From Phycisphaerales bacterium (GTDB lineage: Bacteria > Planctomycetota > Phycisphaerae > Phycisphaerales > SM1A02), in the NCBI GenBank assembly GCA_022447205.1, contig JAKVBQ010000006.1, positions 71,186 through 105,981 of the forward strand: a DNA stretch of 34,796 nucleotides. Direction: 5' to 3'. The position numbers and the translations under genes were made by a program. This document shows positions 1 through 7,874 of the stretch, piece after piece. The notes beneath the pieces are model-generated. The model did no database searches. It was not told where the DNA came from and was given only the letters and a program-made list of their open reading frames with translations. Numbering within the stretch: position 1 is the first letter of the stretch; every line of letters begins with the position of its first letter.

Positions 1-1506
1 TGACGGGAGGGCATCGGTCACGGCCTGGACGGCAGGACTGTCTTCCATCTGCGGGAGCCCCTTCTGACCGGAACTCCTGAGCACGGCCTCGACGCCGTCG
101 GACTGGCCGATCACGAGACTGCCGGCGCCGATCCCGACCGCGACCTGGCTGAATTCATCCAGGGGATCGGAGTAGATCGTGTCTCCGTTGAAGTCGCGGG
201 GCATCAGCCCTGCGGCGGGCGCAAGCATCGCAAAGACCTGCTCGAGCGCTTCGCCGTTCGAGGTCGGAATCGCGATCGTGGTCCGGGTCGGCGTGAACGG
301 ACTGTCGGTCTCGACGGTGAAGACGTGGATCTGCGGGCCGAGCGTGTCGAGTCCGGACTGAAGCATCGGTGCGAACTGTTCGAACATCGGCTCGATCTGC
401 TGGGCATCACCTTCGGGAAGGTTCCCGAGCACGTCTCGAATGGTGGGCACCAGGCCCTTGAAATCGAAATCCATCCGTCCATAGGAGACGGCGCCACCAG
501 GCACGAAGGCCGGGACGTCCTCGACCGGAGTCGAGACATCGAGCAGCTTCACGAGACCGAGGCGTTCTCCATCGACCAGGATGCTGACGCCGCCTTCGAT
601 GACGCTTTCATCCTGACCCATGTCCATCCAGAAGCCGTAGCCTCGGATGTCGCCGAACAGCTGCTGGACGATCGGCAGGATGCCACCGGCCATCGGACCC
701 GCGACCGGTGCGATCATCGGCTGGATGCCACCGGTCAGGATCATCGCGTTCAGGTCATGCCCCCCATCGGGAATCATGTCCAGGAGCGCCTGGTAGTCAT
801 CATTGTCGGCAAGCACCCTGGCCTTGCCACCATCGATGACGGAGAGGGCGTCGTCGATCGCGATCGGCTCGGAACCGATCAGGAGACGAGCACCATCCCG
901 GACCATGTAGGTGGTCGAGAGGGAATCGTTCATGAAGTCGGTGTCCCCACCGATCGGGAGCATCATGTCCTGGTCCATGAACTCGTCGAGACCGGGCATC
1001 TCGATGCCGGCATCGATCACGAGCATCTCACGGCCCCGCATCTCCTCCCGGTCGAACTTCGCGTTGGAATCGACGGTCATCTCCGTCATGCGCTGCTCGA
1101 AGATGGCCCTGGCCATCGCTTCGCTCTCCCCGAAGGAGATGTGCAGGAGGTAGGCGGGCACCTCGATGCCGAGGTCCTCGTCGAATGTGATGTAGGCGGC
1201 AAGCCCGACCTCCTCGGGAAGCACCACGTCATTCGGCCCGAGTTCCATCCCTCGCCCCATCTCCTCGAGCATCGGCATCAGCATCTCATCGAGATCCTCA
1301 CCGTCACCGATCATCTGCATGAGAGGCGAGGCAGCGAAGTCATCCATCGTCCCCCTGATGTCCGAAGCTCGTGCGACGAAGAAGGTCGATTCGGGGAAGA
1401 GGTCCTCCCCCCGGACGGCATCAATGGTGGAGGCGTCGGCTGCCGAGGCAAGCGCCATCGCGATCAGGGTGCATTCGAACACGTGTACTCTCCTTAGGGT
1501 GATCAT
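1..1506 (-). CDS. Secreted protein of unknown function (C-terminus cut by window edge)
   Basis: An open frame runs without a stop from the start to the left window edge, so about 500 residues are visible and the C-terminus is missing. I do not recognise the family. The N-terminus looks like a signal peptide: two arginines, a hydrophobic core (CTLIAMALASA), then an Ala-Asp-Ala cleavage-like site. The rest is acidic, rich in Met, Asp and Glu, with no Cys-rich or membrane segments and no motif I can name. Start choice is open. ATG at 1506 gives the full signal peptide with its basic n-region but has a weak ribosome site. GTG at 1482 has an excellent AAGGAG seven bases upstream but loses the arginines. 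The gene lies 43 bases after the S1C protease on the same strand and is probably cotranscribed with it. High third-position GC supports this frame over the long opposite-strand frames. Confidence 0.75.
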   Translation of the reverse strand, partial: MITLRRVHVFECTLIAMALASAADASTIDAVRGEDLFPESTFFVARASDIRGTMDDFAASPLMQMIGDGEDLDEMLMPMLEEMGRGMELGPNDVVLPEEVGLAAYITFDEDLGIEVPAYLLHISFGESEAMARAIFEQRMTEMTVDSNAKFDREEMRGREMLVIDAGIEMPGLDEFMDQDMMLPIGGDTDFMNDSLSTTYMVRDGARLLIGSEPIAIDDALSVIDGGKARVLADNDDYQALLDMIPDGGHDLNAMILTGGIQPMIAPVAGPMAGGILPIVQQLFGDIRGYGFWMDMGQDESVIEGGVSILVDGERLGLVKLLDVSTPVEDVPAFVPGGAVSYGRMDFDFKGLVPTIRDVLGNLPEGDAQQIEPMFEQFAPMLQSGLDTLGPQIHVFTVETDSPFTPTRTTIAIPTSNGEALEQVFAMLAPAAGLMPRDFNGDTIYSDPLDEFSQVAVGIGAGSLVIGQSDGVEAVLRSSGQKGLPQMEDSPAVQAVTDALPS

Positions 1507-1549
1507 TCCGAGCCGTGTCTTGTTGGCATCGGGTTCACTTCGATTTCAA

Positions 1550-2512
1550 TCAGTCCTGGTTCGAGGTGCCGTCGCGAAGCTGGGGCGGATCCTCGAAATT
1601 CCGGCGACGTGGTGGTTGGTGGTACCGGTGACCTGAATTCGGGTTGTCCTTGTCGTAGGCGAATGCCTCGCGATTCCGGACGAAGTCCTTCACGTACCGG
1701 GCGGGAATGGCGAACCCGAGGGACTGCCCCCCGCCGATGATCATGTTGGTGATCCCGATCACCTCCCCGCGGGAGTTGAAGAGCGGGCCGCCGGAGTTGC
1801 CCGGATTGATCGGGGTGTCGGTCTGGATGAACGACAGGCCGTCGATCGCGCGGTTCCGGGTGGAGACGACGCCCTGGGTCAGGGTGCGCTCGAGTCCGAG
1901 GGGATTGCCGATCGCGAAGACCGGTTCACCGCCCTCGATGGTGTCCTCGACCTCGATCGTCGCGAAGTCGAACGAATTTTCGTCCGGATGGGTGATCCTG
2001 ATGAGGGCGAGGTCGAGGTGGTTGTTGATCGCGACCAGTTCGACCTCGTCGATGACGGTGCGCTTGAGCGTGCCGTCGGACTGGGGGAACCAGACCGTCG
2101 CCCTCAGGGCGGTCTCGCCCTGGACGACGTGCGCATTGGTGATCGCGGATCCATCCCGGTTGATGATGACGCCGGAGCCGAGTCCACCGGGCGTCGAGAC
2201 CTTGATCACGGCAGGGCCGAGTCGCCGGGCATGCTCCCTGGGGCTCAGCTCCCGAAGGTTCTCCGCCGTGGAGAAGAGATCATCCTGAACGACCTCGATC
2301 ATCGTCGCCTCCGGATTCTCGGCGACGACCTCCGCGACATCACTCATCTCGAGCTTCAGGACGGTCGGGCCGACATCAAGCCAGAGGGACTGGTCGGTTC
2401 GCTTGAGGATCGTTCCCTGCAGGCGGGCACCGCTGTGCAGGAGGACATCGTCCGCCACCACGATCGAACCAAGCAGCAGGGAGCTCATGAAGACGGTCAG
2501 GGCGATTCTCAT
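1550..2512 (-). CDS. S1C-family (HtrA/Deg-like) trypsin-like serine protease without a PDZ domain
   Basis: A 320-residue exported serine protease. An N-terminal signal peptide (hydrophobic to about residue 19, ending VVADD) is followed by a small beta-rich region (about 21-70) and then the trypsin-like domain (about 95-275). The catalytic triad is visible: His128 in TNAHVV, Asp167 in NNHLDLAL and Ser240 in PGNSGGPLF. HtrA/Deg proteins normally carry one or two PDZ domains after the protease. Here only about 45 polar residues follow, rich in Arg, Pro and Asn, so this is a short PDZ-less member. The ATG at 2512 is chosen because it begins the signal peptide; the frame extends upstream without one. 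It is divergent from the VCBS-repeat gene across 97 bases and lies just upstream of the secreted unknown protein. The role (envelope quality control or processing) is inferred from family only. Confidence 0.9.
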   Translation of the reverse strand: MRIALTVFMSSLLLGSIVVADDVLLHSGARLQGTILKRTDQSLWLDVGPTVLKLEMSDVAEVVAENPEATMIEVVQDDLFSTAENLRELSPREHARRLGPAVIKVSTPGGLGSGVIINRDGSAITNAHVVQGETALRATVWFPQSDGTLKRTVIDEVELVAINNHLDLALIRITHPDENSFDFATIEVEDTIEGGEPVFAIGNPLGLERTLTQGVVSTRNRAIDGLSFIQTDTPINPGNSGGPLFNSRGEVIGITNMIIGGGQSLGFAIPARYVKDFVRNREAFAYDKDNPNSGHRYHQPPRRRNFEDPPQLRDGTSNQD

Positions 2513-2609
2513 CCTGAGTGGTTCCTCTCGAAAACGCTGTGTTTCAGGAAGGACTACTATACGCGGACCACGGGCTCCCGGCCCGCTTCTCGTGAATGGA
2601 AAGACCAAC

Positions 2610-4919
2610 ATGCCGCATCTCGTCCCGACAACGGCCTCCACGGCCTTGATCTCACTCCTGATGACCTCCGCTGCAGGGGGCCAGGCTCCGGATCTCTCAG
2701 ACTTCTATGGGTTCGACGGCATGGAAGTGGTCCGCATCGATCCGGGAGCAGGTCCCATCACCCACGGTGACGTGGATGGTGACGGACACCAGGACCTGAT
2801 CGTCGTGAACAACTACAAGAACCGGATCGAGCTGCATCACCAGAAGCCCGATGCCGAGCCGAACGACGAGCTCTTCAAGCCCAGGAGCGCGAACGACCTC
2901 CCGGAACACTGGCGCTTCCGCAGGGTCCAGCTGCCTGCGGTCAATCGCGTCACCGCGATCGCCCCGTACGACTTCAACGATGACGGCCTGATGGATCTGG
3001 TCTATGCCGGACAGGACCCCGCCGCGATCGTCTTCCTCGAGCAGACCGCACCGGGAGAGTGGAAGGTCTCGAGGCGCCACTTCATCAACGGACTGATGGC
3101 CTCTCGCGACGGCATGACGATCAGGGACGTCATGGGCGACGAGCGCCCGGAACTGATCGCGATCACCAAGGGGAGGATCAACGTCTGGCCACTGGACGGC
3201 GACGCACTCGGATCCGCGACGGAGCTGACGGCCGGTGACACCCCGGTGGCAGCGTTCTTCGTCGAGGACATCGACGGCGACGGCCTGGAGGATCTCTTCG
3301 CGGTCGCGCCGGATGACTCCGCGCCCATCAGGATGTGGCTCTGCGAGGAGGGGCAGGAAGGCAAGGCCCTGGGTGCGCAGCTGCGATTCGAGATGCCCCC
3401 GCTCCGGGAGGCGGAGGTCATGCGCATTCCGGGACGCGACGAGGCGATGGTCGCCGTCATCGAGAAGCCCAGCAAGCGCGTCGCCCTGATGGAACTCGCT
3501 CGAGAGCAGGTCAGCGACCTCGGCGATCGTGAAGCCGCCTACGAGGTGTTCTCCTTCCTCGATCCCGGCAATCGTGCGCGGCGGGTCGAGATCGTCGATC
3601 TCATGAACGACGGCACCGCCGACATCCTCGCGACCAACACCGATTCCAACGCCATCTCGATCTACCGGAACACACCCGGGGAGGGACTCAACGCCCCGGT
3701 GCTCTCCCCCGCCTACGCGGAGCTGAGCGGCCTGACCTCGGGTGACCTCGATGGCGACGGCACGATCGAGATCTACCAGCTGAGCGAGAACGAAGGCGTG
3801 GTCGGGCGAAGCCACGTCGACGAACAGGGCAGGCTCACGTTCCCGGAGGTCATCCCGGTCTCCTCGGGCTTTGAACCGGTGGCAGCCGATGTCGTCTCAC
3901 TCGATGGCGGCAACCGACTCGCCGTGATCACCAAGTCCGGTCGCAAGTACGCACTGGAACTCATCGGCAAGGACGGCATCGAGCAGACCATCGATCTCGG
4001 ATCGATGAGTCGAGCACCCGAGAACGTGCTGTCCGCCGACACCGATCGGGACGGACATCAGGACCTCCTCCTGCTCACGCCCGAACGCAGTGCGACGCTT
4101 CTGCTCGGGAGCGAGGATGGCTTCCAGCTGGTCGAGAAGCCCGGACAGGAGAAGCTGCTTCGAGCCGCAGGACCGCAGAACACCTCGATCATGGATTTCG
4201 AGGGTGACGGGCAGCCCGATCTCATGGTCGCCGACAGCAACTTCGTGCGCGCCCTCGAATTCAACCGCCCCGATCCGAACGTTCCGGAAGGTGGCTGGGA
4301 GGTGGTCGACCAGGTCAACGCACCACGTTCAGACATCAATCTGGTCGCTCTCGAACCGCTCGGCGAAGACCGCTTCGCGGCAGCCGATCGCGAGAACGGA
4401 CAGATCGTGATCTTCGACCGCCGGGACGACGACTCGGGGTGGTCGACCGGCGAGACGATCACGGTCCGTGGTTTCCGATTCGACGACCTCAAGGTCGATG
4501 GAAGCGCCGACTCAGAACGCATCCTCGCCATCGGAAGCGATGGTTTCGCGGTCGTTCACCTGGGAGGCGAGCGGCAGATCCTGAGGGAGTTCTCCAGCTG
4601 GCGCCCCGAGGATCCGCGAGAGGTTCCACACGAGTTCGCCATCGGCGACATCAACGGCGACGAGCTCGTCGACCTCGTCAGCCTCGATGCCGGCCGGCAG
4701 GCGGCACGCATCCTGGCCCTGACCGAAACGGGACAGCTCCTTCCGGCGAACTCCTTCGAGGTCTTCGAAACGCGGATCTTCAGTGGCGGCGAACCACGCG
4801 ATTTCGAGCCCCGCCAGGCGTTGATCGCTGATTTCACCGGCGATGACCGGGAGGACCTGGTCCTGCTGACCCACGACCGGATCCTGGTCTATCCGCAGGA
4901 CACGACACCGGAGGACTGA
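2610..4919 (+). CDS. Secreted VCBS/FG-GAP repeat protein (beta-propeller type, nine calcium-loop motifs)
   Basis: A 769-residue exported repeat protein. The ATG at 2610 starts a signal peptide (ALISLLMTSAAGGQA) and has GGAAAG upstream. Nine DxDxDG-type loops typical of VCBS/FG-GAP blades occur near residues 54, 121, 219, 329, 379, 476, 528, 680 and 740, for example DVDGDGHQDL, DFNDDGLMDL, DIDGDGLEDL and DINGDELVDL. Loops 4, 8 and 9 are degenerate (MNDG, NGDE, TGDD). Such loops bind calcium and the repeats usually build integrin-like beta-propellers; nine loops could be one or two propellers. No enzymatic domain, membrane anchor or C-terminal sorting domain is seen. These proteins are abundant in planctomycetes and their substrates are mostly unknown; adhesion or a cell-surface scaffold is inference. 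Confidence 0.9.
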   Translation: MPHLVPTTASTALISLLMTSAAGGQAPDLSDFYGFDGMEVVRIDPGAGPITHGDVDGDGHQDLIVVNNYKNRIELHHQKPDAEPNDELFKPRSANDLPEHWRFRRVQLPAVNRVTAIAPYDFNDDGLMDLVYAGQDPAAIVFLEQTAPGEWKVSRRHFINGLMASRDGMTIRDVMGDERPELIAITKGRINVWPLDGDALGSATELTAGDTPVAAFFVEDIDGDGLEDLFAVAPDDSAPIRMWLCEEGQEGKALGAQLRFEMPPLREAEVMRIPGRDEAMVAVIEKPSKRVALMELAREQVSDLGDREAAYEVFSFLDPGNRARRVEIVDLMNDGTADILATNTDSNAISIYRNTPGEGLNAPVLSPAYAELSGLTSGDLDGDGTIEIYQLSENEGVVGRSHVDEQGRLTFPEVIPVSSGFEPVAADVVSLDGGNRLAVITKSGRKYALELIGKDGIEQTIDLGSMSRAPENVLSADTDRDGHQDLLLLTPERSATLLLGSEDGFQLVEKPGQEKLLRAAGPQNTSIMDFEGDGQPDLMVADSNFVRALEFNRPDPNVPEGGWEVVDQVNAPRSDINLVALEPLGEDRFAAADRENGQIVIFDRRDDDSGWSTGETITVRGFRFDDLKVDGSADSERILAIGSDGFAVVHLGGERQILREFSSWRPEDPREVPHEFAIGDINGDELVDLVSLDAGRQAARILALTETGQLLPANSFEVFETRIFSGGEPRDFEPRQALIADFTGDDREDLVLLTHDRILVYPQDTTPED

Positions 4920-5024
4920 ACCAAGACCGCCCCGGAACGTCTTGATCCGTTCCTGACTGAAAGACCACGCTTCCTTCTCATTCGCGCACTTGAAACTCCG
5001 GCCGATGAAGGGAAGGATGAAGGG

Positions 5025-6431
5025 ATGAGCGGAACGAACGACATGCGCAGGAGGGACTTCATGACCTCCTCCGGAGTTGCCCTGGGACTCGGCTTCCTCG
5101 GGCTGCAACGTGTCGTCCAGCAAGCCGCGGCCGGAACGGGAACGCTTGCTTCTGACTACGGTCCGCTCAAGACCGATCCATCCGGTGTCATCGACCTCCC
5201 GGAAGGATTCAGCTACTCGGTGTTCAGCCTGAACGGCGAGGAGATGGATGACGGGCTGCTGGTCCCGGGTCTGCATGACGGCATGGCCGCCTTCCCGATC
5301 GATGCGACCACCTGCCTCCTGGTGAGGAACCACGAGGTCAACTCCGGCCACGAACCGCGCTACGGTCCCTTCGGCCTGCAGAACGAAAGGCTGGGGAACG
5401 TGCCGCCCGAACTTCTCTACGATCCGGGCACGGAATCAGGCACACCCTCGCTGGGGGGGACGACCAGCGTCCTGTTCGACCTGAAGCAACAGAAGCTCAT
5501 GAGGCACTGGCTTTCGCTCGCGGGAACGGGCCACAACTGTGCAGGCGGCCCGACCCCATGGAACACCTGGCTCTCCTGCGAGGAATGGACGCAACGAGCG
5601 GATGACCGCCACCTGCGCGACCACGGCTATGCGTTCGAGGTCCCGGTCACGTCCGAACCCGCTCTGTGCACTCCACGTCCGTTGACCGACATGGGACGTT
5701 TCTATCGGGAGGCGGTCGCCATCGACCCCTCCACCGGCATCGTGTACCAGACGGAGGATCGACAGGACAGCGTCCTCTACCGCTTCATTCCCGACGTCCC
5801 CGGCAGCCTGCACGAGGGTGGTCGGTTGCAGGTGCTCGCGATCGCCGACCAGGATCAATTCGACACCCGGAACTGGAACCATGACGGCACGGACATGATG
5901 CTGCTCGGGCAGACCCTGCCGGTGTGTTGGCTGGACATCGATGATGTCGAATCCCCACTCGACGATTTGCGCTACCGGGCCTACGACATGGGTGCCGCAC
6001 GTTTCGCGCGCAGCGAGGGGATCTGGATGGGTGAAGGTGCCTTGCACTTCGTCTGCACCACGGGTGGGCGTGCGCAACTCGGACAGATCTTCACCTACAC
6101 GCCGAGTCCGGACGAGGGCGGGCCGACGGAGCGGTCCTCGCCGGGGACCCTCAACCTCTTCGTGGAGACGAATGACGGTTCCCTGGTCAACAACGCCGAC
6201 AACATCACGGTCGCCCCCGTCGGGGATCTCTTCGTCTGCGAGGACGGTGGTGGTTCCAACGGCATGGCCCGGGTGACACCCGACGGCGTGGTCACCCGAT
6301 TCGCGGAGAACCGCATGAATGACAGTGAACTGGCGGGTCCCTGCTTCAGCCCGGACGGCAGCACGTTGTTCGTGAACATCCAGCGACCGGGCCTGACCAT
6401 CGCGATCACGGGGCCGTGGCGATCCGCCTGA
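5025..6431 (+). CDS. phoX: PhoX/DUF839-family alkaline phosphatase, Tat-exported
   Basis: A 468-residue protein of the PhoX (DUF839) family, which hydrolyses phosphate monoesters outside the cytoplasm using iron and calcium. The N-terminus carries a twin-arginine signal (MRRRDFMTSSG from residue 7, then a hydrophobic stretch), fitting Tat export of a folded metalloenzyme. Family motifs visible are GTGHNCAGGPTPWNTW (about 167-182, with Cys172, the probable iron ligand), SCEEW (184-188), YREAVAIDP, GEGALHF and DNITVAPVGD. It is shorter than the roughly 650-residue Pseudomonas PhoX, so it belongs to a compact branch and its activity is less certain. The ATG at 5025 has GGAAGG eight bases upstream; ATG 5043 is a possible internal start. 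It lies about 7 kb from the PhoB/PhoR/NptA/PhoU cluster, which makes phosphate regulation plausible. I could not find a classical Pho box. Confidence 0.8.
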   Translation: MSGTNDMRRRDFMTSSGVALGLGFLGLQRVVQQAAAGTGTLASDYGPLKTDPSGVIDLPEGFSYSVFSLNGEEMDDGLLVPGLHDGMAAFPIDATTCLLVRNHEVNSGHEPRYGPFGLQNERLGNVPPELLYDPGTESGTPSLGGTTSVLFDLKQQKLMRHWLSLAGTGHNCAGGPTPWNTWLSCEEWTQRADDRHLRDHGYAFEVPVTSEPALCTPRPLTDMGRFYREAVAIDPSTGIVYQTEDRQDSVLYRFIPDVPGSLHEGGRLQVLAIADQDQFDTRNWNHDGTDMMLLGQTLPVCWLDIDDVESPLDDLRYRAYDMGAARFARSEGIWMGEGALHFVCTTGGRAQLGQIFTYTPSPDEGGPTERSSPGTLNLFVETNDGSLVNNADNITVAPVGDLFVCEDGGGSNGMARVTPDGVVTRFAENRMNDSELAGPCFSPDGSTLFVNIQRPGLTIAITGPWRSA

Positions 6432-6449
6432 TCGGTCCGTGGACCCTCG

Positions 6450-7829
6450 TCAGCTGCCCTGCACCCACTCGGCGAGGTGCCGTCGCCTGAGGAAGAAGAT
6501 GATGCAGCCGATCGCGGCGAGGCCCGCGCACAGGAAGAAGACATGTTCCGGCTCGAGCTGGAGCACCTTCACCCACACCAGGTAGATGATCGCGGCAAGG
6601 GTCATGAAGGTGAAGCTGATCGCATTGGTCGTGCCGAGGAACCGTCCACGTTCACCATCCGGTGCCCGCTTCTGGATCAACGTCATCAACGGGATGAGGT
6701 AGAACCCCGCGGAAAGACCCGCGCCGGCCGCCATCACGACCCATGACCAGAAGAGGGTCTTCGGCTCGAGCGGCAGGAATCCAGCCAGCGCGAACATCAG
6801 GAAGAAGAAGGTCATGCCGAGTGCACCGAACGGAACATGACTGGGGTGGATGGTGCGCCGGGAGAAGAGACCGCACAGGACGGACCCGAGGCCGCTGGCG
6901 ATACCCAGGGTCGAGAAGAGTGTCGCCGCACGAACCGGATCGAGACCCGGCACCTCGACGAGGGCGAAGGACACGACGTTGCCGGTCCCGGGCAGGAAGA
7001 CCAGCCGCCAGGACGGATCGGCGAGGCGGGTCTGGAGATCGGGAAAGGCGACGAGTGCGATGGCACCGACCAGCCAGAAGCCGGACCAGGCCAGGGCGAT
7101 CCGCAGCACGGGACCGTCCGCCATCCCCTTGATCGCGGTGATGTAGGTCGACAAGGGGTTGAGCGAGAAACCAAGGCCGGGTTGGATGGCAGGCAGTCGG
7201 GGAATGATGAAGGTCGGCAGGAGTCCGAGGAGCGCGAAGAAGACCATGAAGACGCCCGGCAGCCAGACCAGGTCGTAGTGGACTCCGTCGGGTGAGTACA
7301 GGCCGGCGATCATCCCTGCCAACTGCGCCCCCAGGACGATCGCGATCTGCGTGGACATGCTGATCCAGCCGTTGGCTGGTCCGAGCCGGGAGCGACCGAC
7401 GAGTTCGATCAGGATGCCGTACTTCACCGGGCCGAAGAAGGCGCTCTGCGTCGCGATCAGGAAGAGACTCACGAGTGCGAGCAGCGGACTGCCGTCGTAG
7501 AAGGCGAGGAAGGCGAGCAGGACGCACCCGAGCTCGATGAGCTTCAACCAGATCATCTGGGAGCTCTTGGACATCCGGTCCGCGACCTGCCCCCCCCAGC
7601 CGGAGAAGAGCAGGAAGGGCACGGTCAGGCAGAGTGCCGCGAGGGACGTCCCCCCGTAGACACCGATCGAGGTCTTCGACCAGATCCCATCCCGGGCGAC
7701 GGCATAGGAGATCGTGCCCCGCAGGATGTTGTCGTTCATCGCCCCCGCGAACTGGATCAGCATGAGCGACGAAAAGCCGCGGTTCCAGATGCTGTTCGGC
7801 GTGGATTGGGACTCCGGGCGAGCGTCCAT
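6450..7829 (-). CDS. MFS transporter, LplT/lysophospholipid-transporter-like
   Basis: A 459-residue polytopic protein with about 11-12 predicted membrane segments. The start region (LMLIQFAGAMNDNILRG) resembles the QFxGAxNDN signature of LplT and of the MFS half of Aas-like proteins, which move lysophospholipids inward across the cytoplasmic membrane for re-acylation. Other MFS features are the loop GGQVADRMSKS after TM2 and FFGPVKYGILIELV. The acyltransferase and acyl-ACP synthetase domains found fused in some relatives are absent. The frame stays open far upstream, but the translation there is low-complexity; ATG 7829 is the first start that fits the family. The 45-base gap to the divergent ggt gene means the two promoters overlap. 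It converges with phoX at 18 bases. Substrate is inferred, not shown. Confidence 0.85.
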   Translation of the reverse strand: MDARPESQSTPNSIWNRGFSSLMLIQFAGAMNDNILRGTISYAVARDGIWSKTSIGVYGGTSLAALCLTVPFLLFSGWGGQVADRMSKSSQMIWLKLIELGCVLLAFLAFYDGSPLLALVSLFLIATQSAFFGPVKYGILIELVGRSRLGPANGWISMSTQIAIVLGAQLAGMIAGLYSPDGVHYDLVWLPGVFMVFFALLGLLPTFIIPRLPAIQPGLGFSLNPLSTYITAIKGMADGPVLRIALAWSGFWLVGAIALVAFPDLQTRLADPSWRLVFLPGTGNVVSFALVEVPGLDPVRAATLFSTLGIASGLGSVLCGLFSRRTIHPSHVPFGALGMTFFFLMFALAGFLPLEPKTLFWSWVVMAAGAGLSAGFYLIPLMTLIQKRAPDGERGRFLGTTNAISFTFMTLAAIIYLVWVKVLQLEPEHVFFLCAGLAAIGCIIFFLRRRHLAEWVQGS

Positions 7830-7874
7830 GTGCAGAAGGGTACCACCCGACTCGGAAGGACGTATCTTGGTGGC

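Noticed and set aside
325-1497. A long plus-strand open frame opposite the secreted unknown protein
   Set aside because: Its translation is rich in His, Asp and Arg with no domain. The minus strand reads through with a signal peptide and proper codon use, so this is a GC-rich shadow.
4920-5024. A classical Pho box upstream of phoX, and likewise upstream of the PhoB-like gene
   Set aside because: I found no tandem CTGTCAT-like repeats in either gap. The host box may differ, but I cannot support one.
6434-6445. Short palindrome GGTCCGTGGACC between phoX and the MFS gene
   Set aside because: Only five pairs with a two-base centre, too small for a stable hairpin in a GC-rich genome.
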